From assembly GCA_046348225.1 (NCBI GenBank), contig JAXMEQ010000003.1:248001-312000 (forward strand): a DNA stretch of 64,000 nucleotides, read 5' to 3'. Below the pieces are notes generated by a model, which was given only the letters and a program-made list of their open reading frames with translations, was not told the DNA's origin and made no database searches. Source of the DNA: JAXMEQ01 sp046348225 (GTDB lineage: Bacteria; Pseudomonadota; Gammaproteobacteria; Burkholderiales; Burkholderiaceae_C). The position numbers and the translations under genes are program-made. Position 1 is the first letter of the stretch. Each line of letters opens with the position of its first letter. Shown here one piece after another: positions 46,764 through 54,041 of this stretch.

Positions 46764-48166
46764 AAATCCGCACTGCCGGAGGCCAGGCTCTCGAAGCGCG
46801 TCAGCTCCTTCATGAACGCCAGCTTGACGGTCCCGGTGGGGCCGTTGCGCTGTTTGCTGATGATGACTTCAGCCACGCCGGGCTCCTTGGAGTCCTTGTT
46901 GTAGTAGTCGTCGCGGTAGATGAACATGATGACGTCGGCGTCCTGCTCGATGGCACCCGACTCCCGCAGGTCGCTCATCATCGGCCGCTTGTCGGTGCGG
47001 CTTTCCACACCGCGCGACAGCTGCGACAACGCAATCACCGGGCAGCCCAGCTCCTTGGCCAGCATCTTGAGGCCGCGCGAGATTTCACCCACCGCCGTGG
47101 CGCGGTTTTCGTCGCTCATGCTGCTGGACACGCTCATGAGCTGCAGGTAGTCCACCACGATCAGACCGAGCTTGCCGCCACACTGGCGGGCCAGCCGGCG
47201 GGCGTTGGCCCGCAACTCGCTCACGGTCAGGCCCGGCGTTTCGTCAATGTGCAGCGAAATGTTGCGCAGCTTCTCGATGGCCTCGGTCAGGCGCGGCCAT
47301 TCGGAATCGGTGAGCTTGCCCGTGCGCAGGTGCATCTGGTCGATGCGACCGATCGAGCCGACAATCCGCACGGCCAGCTGGGACGCCCCCATTTCCATCG
47401 AAAACACCGCCACCGGCAAGCCTTCGTTGAGCGCCACATGCTCGGCGATGTTGATGGCCAGCGCGGTCTTGCCCATCGAGGGCCGTGCGGCCAGCACAAT
47501 CATGTCGCCCGCCTGGAAGCCCGAGGTCATGCGGTCCAGGTCATAAAAGCCGGTCGGCACGCCCGTGATGTCGTTCGGGTTGTCGGCCATCTCCTGCACG
47601 CGGTCCAGCAGCTCGACCACCAGGGAGTCCATGCCCTGGAAGCCCTGCTTCATGCGCGAGCCTTCTTCGCCGATGTTGAAGATCTTCTGCTCGGCCTCGT
47701 CCAGGATGCGGTCCACCGCCTTGCCCTGCGTGTTGAACGCCGCCGTGGCGATCTCGTCCGAAGCACTGACGAGCTTGCGCAGGATCGAGCGTTCACGCAC
47801 GATCTCGGCGTATCGGCGGATGTTGCTGGCACTCGGAACGTACTGTGCGAGGGAGTTGAGGTAAGCCAGGCCGCCGATCTCATCCGCCTTGCCCAGGCTC
47901 TGCAGCTGTTCGTAGACCGTGATGACGTCCGCAGGTTTGGTCGCATTGATCAGACCGCCGACGGCGGCGTAAATCAGCCGATGCTCATAGCGGTAGAAAT
48001 CGCTGTCGGTCAGCAGGTCTCCCACCCGGTCCCAGGCGCCGTTGTCCAGCAACAGGCCGCCCAGCACACTGGACTCGGCCTCAATGGAATGCGGGGGAAT
48101 CCGCAACTGCGCCACCTGCTTGTCGCGGGAAAAGTCGTCATCAACCGGGTACAGAACAGCAGACAT
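46760..48166 (-). CDS. dnaB: replicative DNA helicase DnaB
   Basis: 468 residues. The N-terminal primase-interacting domain (RIPPHSIEAESSVLGGLLLDNGAWD) leads to a RecA-like motor with Walker A ARPSMGKTALAINI, Walker B LIVVDYLQLM, and the arginine-finger region QRNGPTGTVKL. No intein. Starts 163 bp after rplI on the same strand with a terminator between. Confidence 0.97.
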   Translation of the reverse strand: MSAVLYPVDDDFSRDKQVAQLRIPPHSIEAESSVLGGLLLDNGAWDRVGDLLTDSDFYRYEHRLIYAAVGGLINATKPADVITVYEQLQSLGKADEIGGLAYLNSLAQYVPSASNIRRYAEIVRERSILRKLVSASDEIATAAFNTQGKAVDRILDEAEQKIFNIGEEGSRMKQGFQGMDSLVVELLDRVQEMADNPNDITGVPTGFYDLDRMTSGFQAGDMIVLAARPSMGKTALAINIAEHVALNEGLPVAVFSMEMGASQLAVRIVGSIGRIDQMHLRTGKLTDSEWPRLTEAIEKLRNISLHIDETPGLTVSELRANARRLARQCGGKLGLIVVDYLQLMSVSSSMSDENRATAVGEISRGLKMLAKELGCPVIALSQLSRGVESRTDKRPMMSDLRESGAIEQDADVIMFIYRDDYYNKDSKEPGVAEVIISKQRNGPTGTVKLAFMKELTRFESLASGSADF

Positions 48167-48287
48167 GGGCTTCCTTGAACAGCCTGAAATGGTACGCCCG
48201 CGCCGTCCTGACGTCACGGGACAAGTCTGTGGATAACGGGTGGGTTTCCGGTGTCTTTCCGCCGCCAACCTGTGCATGGAAAATGAA

Positions 48288-48311
48288 AAAGGCCGCCCGA
48301 AGGCGGCCTTT
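48288..48311 (-). terminator. rho-independent terminator of the rpsF-rplI operon
   Basis: AAAGGCCGCC (48288-48297), CGAA loop, GGCGGCCTTT (48302-48311). On the minus strand the stem is followed by TTTTTCATTTT. It lies 17 bp beyond the rplI stop and before dnaB. Confidence 0.88.
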
Positions 48312-48328
48312 CGCGCGGGGACGGGGTG

Positions 48329-48781
48329 TCAGGCGGTTTCGCCGTAGACCGTCACGTTGATATCCACCACCACGTCGGTGTGCAACTGCACGCTGACGCT
48401 GCTGTCACCGACCATCTTGATCGGGCCATTGGGCATGCGGATCTGGGCCTTGGCAACCTTGTAGCCCTGCTTGGTCAGTTCTTCGGCAATGTCGAAGTTG
48501 GTGACCGAGCCGAACAGGCGACCGTCCACGCCGGCCTTCTGGGTCAGCTTGATGGTCATGCCCGCGACCTTTTCGCCCTGGGCCTGGGCTTCGGCCAGCT
48601 TGGCGGCGGCGGCCTTCTCAAGTTCAACGCGCTTGGCTTCAAACTCGGCCTTGTTGGCTTCCGTGGCACGGCGGGCGCGGCCTTGCGGAATCAGGAAATT
48701 GCGGGCGTAACCGTCCTTGACCTTGACGATTTCGCCGAGGGAGCCGAGGTTCACGACCTTGTCGAGCAGGATGACTTGCAT
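48329..48781 (-). CDS. rplI: 50S ribosomal protein L9
   Basis: 150 residues. N-terminal MQVILLDKVVNLGSLGEIVKVKDGYARNFLIP is the L9 signature, joined by a long Ala/Lys helix to the C-terminal globular domain. Last gene of the rpsF operon. Confidence 0.98.
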   Translation of the reverse strand: MQVILLDKVVNLGSLGEIVKVKDGYARNFLIPQGRARRATEANKAEFEAKRVELEKAAAAKLAEAQAQGEKVAGMTIKLTQKAGVDGRLFGSVTNFDIAEELTKQGYKVAKAQIRMPNGPIKMVGDSSVSVQLHTDVVVDINVTVYGETA

Positions 48782-48792
48782 GTGGGTGCTCC

Positions 48793-49074
48793 TTAGATGC
48801 GGTGCTGGTCGCTGTACGGAACCAGGGCCAGGAAGCGCGCGCGCTTGATGGCGGTGTTGAGCTGTCGCTGGTAGATCGCGCGGGTGCCCGTCAGGCGCGC
48901 CGGAATGATCTTGCCGTTTTCTGCGATGAAGTCGCGCAGGGTGTCGACGTCCTTGTAGTCGATTTCCTCGACGCCAGCGACGGTGAAGCGGCAGAAGCGC
49001 TTGCGTTTGAACAGCAGCGACTGGGTGTTGCGCTTCGGGCGCTTGTCTTTGTTGAATTTCTTGAACGTGGCCAT
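48793..49074 (-). CDS. rpsR: 30S ribosomal protein S18
   Basis: 93 residues. Signature DYKDVDTLRDFIAENGKIIPARLTG and basic C-terminus. Partner of S6 on the 16S platform. Lies 11 bp before rplI. Confidence 0.98.
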   Translation of the reverse strand: MATFKKFNKDKRPKRNTQSLLFKRKRFCRFTVAGVEEIDYKDVDTLRDFIAENGKIIPARLTGTRAIYQRQLNTAIKRARFLALVPYSDQHRI

Positions 49075-49092
49075 GTTGGGACCTCTCGAAAA

Positions 49093-49380
49093 TTAATCTT
49101 GCAAAAATTCCTGGATGTGGAAGACGACGTACTTGCCGTTGCGTGGTGTCGCCAGAAAACCCTTGAACCTGCCTGCGCTGCCGATGGGCCGCTGGCCCAA
49201 CATTTCGGCGACTGCGCCAAACGCCACTGCCTTGATGGCTGCCTTCACCTGCCGGGTGGTGCCTGCTTCCAGCATTTGCGACTCATGTTCGAGCCGCAAA
49301 TCCAGGGCGGGCATTCCGGCCGGTGTGTAGCGCGGGGCATGGGCCTCGGCGATACAGGCACTCAAGACAAGCTGGTTCAC
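49093..49380 (-). CDS. priB: primosomal replication protein N (PriB)
   Basis: 95-residue single-strand-binding OB-fold dimer that bridges PriA and DnaT during replication restart. The likely start is GTG at 49380 giving VNQLVLSACIAEAHAPRYTPAG, which aligns with the E. coli PriB N-terminus. The upstream ATG at 49452 would overlap rpsF by 50 bp. Sits between rpsF and rpsR as in most betaproteobacteria. Confidence 0.9.
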   Translation of the reverse strand: MNQLVLSACIAEAHAPRYTPAGMPALDLRLEHESQMLEAGTTRQVKAAIKAVAFGAVAEMLGQRPIGSAGRFKGFLATPRNGKYVVFHIQEFLQD

Positions 49381-49399
49381 GGCTTGCCGGCGGTCACGC

Positions 49400-49768
49400 T
49401 CAGCTGTTCGCGTACTCCGCCTGCTGGGCCTTGCGGGCCTCTTCACGCTCAACGGTCTTCATCATCGAAGACGGCCCGGTCTCGGCCTTCTTCTTGACCA
49501 CGGTGAGGTGGCGCAGAACAGCGTCGTTGAAGCGGAATGCGTGCTCCAGCTCGGCCATCACGGCCTGGTCAGCTTCGATGTTCACACACAGGTAGTGGGC
49601 TTTGGCAAGCTTGTTGATCTGGTAGGCCAGCTGGCGGCGGCCCCAGTCTTCCACGCGGTGCACGCTGCCGCCGCCGGCGGTGATCATGCCCTTGTAGCGC
49701 TCCAGCATGGCCGGAACCTGTTCGCTCTGATCCGGATGGATCAGCAAGATGATTTCATAGTGACGCAT
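49400..49768 (-). CDS. rpsF: 30S ribosomal protein S6
   Basis: 122 residues from MRHYEIILLIHPDQSEQV, the usual S6 start, with GGGSVHRVEDWGRRQLAYQINK. AAGGAG lies 8 bp upstream. The approximately 88-nt leader contains a CCGG-TTT-CCGG hairpin-forming stretch and may be the S6:S18-binding leader known upstream of rpsF in many bacteria, but I could not fit the motif fully. Confidence 0.97.
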   Translation of the reverse strand: MRHYEIILLIHPDQSEQVPAMLERYKGMITAGGGSVHRVEDWGRRQLAYQINKLAKAHYLCVNIEADQAVMAELEHAFRFNDAVLRHLTVVKKKAETGPSSMMKTVEREEARKAQQAEYANS

Positions 49769-49862
49769 GGATACTCCTTGTGGTTGGCCGCCGGACATGC
49801 CGGAAACCGGGTGACAGCCGCCCGCTGCGTCTGAATAGCGGTACGGCAAGGCAAAGCCAGGC

Positions 49863-49891
49863 ATTATAGCCAATAAAAAAAGCCACCTCAA
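49863..49891 (-). promoter_or_regulatory. sigma-70 promoter of the rpsF operon
   Basis: On the minus strand TTGAGG (49886-49891), 17-bp spacer, TATAAT (49863-49868), a consensus -10. Its -35 box lies inside the hairpin of the upstream terminator, so promoter and terminator are physically nested. Confidence 0.8.
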
Positions 49892-49913
49892 GTCTCGCAA
49901 CCCGGGGTGGCTT
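49880..49913 (-). terminator. rho-independent terminator of the DUF4212-symporter unit
   Basis: On the minus strand AAGCCACC (49906-49913) pairs with GGTGGCTT (49880-49887), 8 bp, followed by a T-run (plus-strand A6 at 49875-49880). It lies 42 bp after the symporter stop and overlaps the rpsF promoter. Confidence 0.8.
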
Positions 49914-49954
49914 GGGGGGCGGCAGTCTCCTGCAGCCCCGTCATGGCGCGGAAA

Positions 49955-52090
49955 TCAGTGAATCATGCTCTTGGCTGTGCCCTTCAGGCTCGGGTAACGG
50001 ACGTGCTCCACCAGCTCCTGGATCTTGGCGCTGGGCGCCGGCGTCACCAGGCTGATCAGGATGATCACGGCAAAGCCCAGCGGCACGCCGAAGATGCCGG
50101 CGGAGATGGGCTGGATACCCCACCACAGCTCGATCGGCGAGGTGATGCCGAACACGCCACGCAGCCACGGTTGGGTGGTGACCATGTAGTAGAACGTCAC
50201 CCCAAGGCCGGCCACCATGCCGACCGAGGCCGCCAGTCCGGTCGCGCGCTTCCAGAAAATGCCAAGCACCAGGGCCGGGAAGAACGCCGCTGCCGCGAAC
50301 GAGAAGGCCGCTGACACCAGGAACAGGATGTCCGCAGGCTTCTGCGCCGCCACCGACGCGGCGGCCAGGGCCACCACCAGCAGCAGGATCTTGGACAGCG
50401 TCACGCGGCGTGCCGTGGAAGCGTTCGGATCGATCATCTTGTAGTACAGGTCGTGCGACAACGCGTTGGCAATCGTCAGCAGCAGGCCGTCGGCGGTCGA
50501 CAGGGCGGCAGCCAGGCCACCCGCGGCCACCATGCCCGACACCACGTAGGGCAGACCACCGATTTCCGGCGTCGCCAACACAATGATGTCGCCGCCGATC
50601 GAGATCTCGCCCAGCTGCAGGATGCCGTCCTTGTTCAGGTCGACCACGCTCAACAGCGTCGGGTCAACCCGTGCCCAGCTGGCAATCCAGGCGGGCAGCT
50701 TGTCGAACGGAGTCCCCACCAGCACGTTGAACACCTCGTACTTCACCAGCACGGCCAGCGCCGGCGCCGTGAAGTACAGCAGGAAGATGAAGAACAGCGA
50801 CCAGGTCACGGATTCCCGCGCTTCCTTCACGCTGGGCGTGGTGTAGTAGCGCATCAGGATGTGCGGCAGTGCAGCCGTCCCCACCATCAGGCAGAACACC
50901 AGCGCCAGGAAATTGCGGCGCGATGTGTCGAACGTCTCCTTGGCCTTGGCGTCCCCGTTGGGGTCGCCTGCGTACTGCGTGGCGTGGCGCGGCATGCCAC
51001 CCAGCGGCTTGTCGCGGGCTTCGGCAGCGGCCTTGGCGCGGGTCCAGGCGGTTTTGGCAGCCGCTTCGTCCTTCGGCAGTGCTGCGAGCGCCTTCTCGGC
51101 AGCGGCCACCTCGGACGCCATGGCATTGTTGGCCTTCAGGTCGGCAACTTTCTTGGTCGCCGCTTCCCGGTCGGCAGCCAGCGCCGCCTTCGGGTCCTTG
51201 AGCTTTTCACCCAGCGCAGCGGCCCGGTCCGCATAGACCTTGCGCACTTCCAGCTCCTTCGGGTCCTTGATCAGTGCGTCTTCGCGCGCCGTGACCTTTT
51301 GCAGCTGGAAGCCATAGACGGCCTGGGGAATCGGCACACTGGTCTGCTTGACCGACAGCCACACCACCGGAATCAGGTAGGCAATGATCAGGATGATGTA
51401 CTGCGCCACCTGTGTCCAGGTCACTGCGCGCATGCCGCCCAGGAACGAACACACCAGGATACCGCCGAGACCCAGGAAAATCCCGAGCTCAAAGGCCACG
51501 CCTGTCAGGCGGGTGGTGATCAGGCCTACGCCGTAGATCTGCGCCACCACGTAGGTGAAGGAGCACAGGATGGCCGCAAAGATGCCGATGAAGCGTGGCA
51601 GGTTGCCGCCATAGCGTTCCCCGAGGAAGTCGGGAATCGTGAACTGGCCGAACTTGCGCAGGTAAGGCGCGAGGAACAGCGCCACCAGGCAGTACCCCCC
51701 CGTCCAGCCCATGATGAACGCCAGGCCGCTGTACCCCGTGAGGTAGAGCGTACCGGCCATGCCGATGAACGACGCGGCGGACATCCAGTCTGCACCCGTG
51801 GCCATGCCGTTGTACACGGCCGGGACTCGGCGACCCGCCACGTAGTACTCAGCGGCGTCGGTTGTGCGGCTCATGATGCCGATGCCGGCATACAGGCCTA
51901 CGGTTGCCAGCAGGAAGATAAAGCCGATCCATTCGCGGCTCAGTCCGACCTGCTCAAGAATGGCCAGGGCGATCACAAACGCGATGAATCCACCGGTGTA
52001 CCACGCGTACACCTTGTTGAGTTGCTGCTTGAATGCAGCATTGGAGACCGCCGTGTTGGCTCCTCCAGTTTCGCCAAACATGCCTGCCAT
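49955..52090 (-). CDS. sodium:solute symporter (VC_2705-type SSS family) with long hydrophilic insert
   Basis: 711 residues. Core SSS helices include ADWMSAASFIGMAGTLYLTG, GGYCLVALFLAPYLRKFG and TVPDF-like TIPDFLGERYGG. Residues about 262-393 form a charged Ala/Lys/Glu-rich insert predicted to be coiled coil, ending PLGGMPRHATQYAGDP, between two membrane helices. A small DUF4212 partner lies 3 bp upstream, the usual pairing for this subfamily. Probably Na+-driven uptake of acetate or another short monocarboxylate. Paralogous to 54042-56096. Confidence 0.9.
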   Translation of the reverse strand: MAGMFGETGGANTAVSNAAFKQQLNKVYAWYTGGFIAFVIALAILEQVGLSREWIGFIFLLATVGLYAGIGIMSRTTDAAEYYVAGRRVPAVYNGMATGADWMSAASFIGMAGTLYLTGYSGLAFIMGWTGGYCLVALFLAPYLRKFGQFTIPDFLGERYGGNLPRFIGIFAAILCSFTYVVAQIYGVGLITTRLTGVAFELGIFLGLGGILVCSFLGGMRAVTWTQVAQYIILIIAYLIPVVWLSVKQTSVPIPQAVYGFQLQKVTAREDALIKDPKELEVRKVYADRAAALGEKLKDPKAALAADREAATKKVADLKANNAMASEVAAAEKALAALPKDEAAAKTAWTRAKAAAEARDKPLGGMPRHATQYAGDPNGDAKAKETFDTSRRNFLALVFCLMVGTAALPHILMRYYTTPSVKEARESVTWSLFFIFLLYFTAPALAVLVKYEVFNVLVGTPFDKLPAWIASWARVDPTLLSVVDLNKDGILQLGEISIGGDIIVLATPEIGGLPYVVSGMVAAGGLAAALSTADGLLLTIANALSHDLYYKMIDPNASTARRVTLSKILLLVVALAAASVAAQKPADILFLVSAAFSFAAAAFFPALVLGIFWKRATGLAASVGMVAGLGVTFYYMVTTQPWLRGVFGITSPIELWWGIQPISAGIFGVPLGFAVIILISLVTPAPSAKIQELVEHVRYPSLKGTAKSMIH

Positions 52091-52093
52091 GGT

Positions 52094-52351
52094 TTACTCC
52101 TCTTCCGCCACGCCGAACTCCTGGTCCAGCTTGTTCATGTAACGGGCGTAGAAGCCGATGATCAACACATAGATGATCAGGCTGCCCTGGGCTCCCATCC
52201 AAAAGCTGAAAGGCCAGCCAAAGAATGTGAAGTTGAGGTCGCGGGCCATGTAGCCCACCACGTAAGTCACCACGAACCATATTGCGAGCAATATGGCTGT
52301 GATCCTGAGGTTTTTCCGCCAGTAGGTGCGGTGGCCTTCAGTTAACTGCAT
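52094..52351 (-). CDS. DUF4212 small subunit of sodium:solute symporter
   Basis: 85 residues with two membrane helices (ITAILLAIWFVVTYVVGYM and SLIIYVLIIGFYARYM) and the FFGWPFSFWMGAQGS loop characteristic of DUF4212. AAGGAGA lies 7 bp before the ATG. Directly precedes the symporter gene and is likely its obligate partner. Confidence 0.92.
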   Translation of the reverse strand: MQLTEGHRTYWRKNLRITAILLAIWFVVTYVVGYMARDLNFTFFGWPFSFWMGAQGSLIIYVLIIGFYARYMNKLDQEFGVAEEE

Positions 52352-52461
52352 GCCTTTGTCTCCTTGTATGCCCGTCTGCGGGCCTGACTCCAACTGACTG
52401 GCGACCCGCTGCCGGAAACTCCGGCAGCCTGCAACCGGGCCGCACCCCTTGGAAGTACCCC

Positions 52462-53046
52462 TCAACTGGTGGACGAGATGAAAATCCCGGTCTCGCGTTC
52501 CAGCTGAGCGGCCACTTTGGGCTCGAACCGCTTGAGGTGCGAAATGATCTTTCGCGCCTCCTCCGGTTCGTGCCGGTCCACATGAACCCGCGCCAGCTGG
52601 TACCAGCCGTAAGGGCTCATGGGCTGCAATTTCGTGTTCTGCTTGAGCGCGGCCACAGCCTCGTCATGGCGGCGCAGGCGGATCAGGACCAGGCCCAGGC
52701 CATACCAGGCCCGGTCGATCTGCGGGTCCAGCTCGGTGGCACGGCGGAATGCGGCCTCCGCCTGCTCGTAACGCTCCAGTTCCTCCAGCACGAAACCGAG
52801 GTTGAACCAGTGGGCAGCCTGGCCGGGATGCAGCGCCACGAGCGATTCGAACAGGGGCAATGCGGCCAGGCGATTGCCCGTCTGTACCAGGAGCGTAGCC
52901 TTGCTGGCCAGGGCGTACGCGTCACCCGGAAACTCGGCGAGCATCTGGTCGAAAATGCCCCGTGCCTGCGCTTTGCCGCCGAACACAAGCCAGGCCATGG
53001 CCTGCCACTTGAGGCCCAGATACCGGATACGGGACATCACTGGCAT
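52462..53046 (-). CDS. tetratricopeptide repeat protein
   Basis: 194 residues with about three to four TPR units: AKATLLVQTGNRLAALPLFE, WFNLGFVLEELERYEQAEAA, WYGLGLVLIRLRRHDEAVAA and WYQLARVHVDRHEPEEARK. The N-terminal WQAMAWLVFGG segment is mildly hydrophobic. The ATG at 53046 has GGAG seven bases upstream; a second ATG at 53037 overlaps the previous stop. Scaffold or binding role; partner unknown, perhaps the co-transcribed membrane protein. Confidence 0.85.
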   Translation of the reverse strand: MPVMSRIRYLGLKWQAMAWLVFGGKAQARGIFDQMLAEFPGDAYALASKATLLVQTGNRLAALPLFESLVALHPGQAAHWFNLGFVLEELERYEQAEAAFRRATELDPQIDRAWYGLGLVLIRLRRHDEAVAALKQNTKLQPMSPYGWYQLARVHVDRHEPEEARKIISHLKRFEPKVAAQLERETGIFISSTS

Positions 53047-53333
53047 TGTTGAACTCCGATCTGTACGCACAAACCGATCTTGCTCACCGTGGCCACGACC
53101 CACACAAAGAGCAGCAGGCAGAACGCCACCAGCGGCACGTGGCGGTCGATGACCACCTTGGGCGAGATCAAGCGGGCACCTTTCACAAATGGCCGGGTCA
53201 TCATCTGCAACAGCTGGTAAAAAAAGTTCTGCTCGCGCCTGGCGCCCGCCAGAAGGCCCAGCACCCACTGGCCCAACAGGGCCAGCAACGCAATCTCGGC
53301 GACCAACTTGAAGATGCTGACGAGCAGTAGCAT
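53037..53333 (-). CDS. small inner-membrane protein, hypothetical
   Basis: 98 residues. Two hydrophobic helices, about 1-28 and 70-92, flank a basic loop (GARREQNFFYQLLQMMTRPFVKGARLISPKVV). Reminiscent of YggT-like architecture but no family is assigned. Overlaps the TPR gene, so the two are translationally linked and may form a membrane-TPR pair. Confidence 0.75.
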   Translation of the reverse strand: MLLLVSIFKLVAEIALLALLGQWVLGLLAGARREQNFFYQLLQMMTRPFVKGARLISPKVVIDRHVPLVAFCLLLFVWVVATVSKIGLCVQIGVQQCQ

Positions 53334-53529
53334 GCGTCTCCGAACTTGTTATCAGGTTGCACGCATGATTTGCAGGGGCGCTTACTCGTCACTTACAAAA
53401 CCGTCAGAGTCGCGGTCATTACCTTAGGGGATTACCCGCGTCAAAGCCCTACGGGCAAGCCGAAAACCCCCTCGACGTGACAGGTCCGTGTGCTTACACT
53501 GAACTGACAAAACTCCGTTGTACCCCTCC

Positions 53530-54036
53530 ATGCAAAAAGGCGTGATCTATCACAAGTCGGCGAAGGGCACCGAAGCGATTGCCACGCGGCAGCACGGACT
53601 CAGTCCCAAGCAACGGTCCATGTTGATCATGATTGATGGCAAGCGCAGTTTTGATGAACTGGCACGCCTGTCCGCGATGCTTGGCGATACCGAGCAGTTG
53701 ATGACCGAGCTGGAGAACGGTGGCTTCATCGAGCCACTGGGCGGCGCCGCGTCAGGCGCACCGGCGCCGGACCCGGCGCCCGCCGAGGCCGTGACAGTGC
53801 CAGCCGCCCTGCCGGCGGTCAGCCTGCCGGAGGCCAAACGCTTTGCGGTGCGTCTGCTCACCGATACGCTGGGGCCGATGGCCGAGGAGTTGTGCCTTCG
53901 CATCGAAGGTGCACGCAATGTGGCCGAGTTCAGTGCTGCCGTCTCCCGCGCCGAGGCCCTGATGCGGCAGGTCAAAGGCACCGCCGCCGCCGCCCGGTTT
54001 GCAGCTGACGTGGCCGCGCACCCACCGGCCGCGTAA
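53530..54036 (+). CDS. hypothetical protein with winged-helix-like N-terminus
   Basis: 168 residues. The first 70 (LSPKQRSMLIMIDGKRSFDELARLSAMLGD...LENGGFIEPLGG) look like a small winged-helix-type helical domain. A Pro/Ala linker (about 78-105) follows, then a helical C-terminal domain (RFAVRLLTDTLGPMAEELCLRIE). I do not recognise the family. Start ATG 53530. Convergent with the second symporter, 5 bp apart. Confidence 0.7.
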   Translation: MQKGVIYHKSAKGTEAIATRQHGLSPKQRSMLIMIDGKRSFDELARLSAMLGDTEQLMTELENGGFIEPLGGAASGAPAPDPAPAEAVTVPAALPAVSLPEAKRFAVRLLTDTLGPMAEELCLRIEGARNVAEFSAAVSRAEALMRQVKGTAAAARFAADVAAHPPAA

Positions 54037-54041
54037 CGGCC

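Noticed and set aside
49769..49862. S6:S18-binding leader RNA before rpsF
   Set aside because: A CCGG-rich hairpin is present, but the conserved bulge arrangement could not be confirmed by eye, so it is mentioned only under rpsF.
50453..52345. 630-codon plus-strand open frame over the symporter
   Set aside because: Antisense of the SSS transporter; no membrane helices or known motifs.
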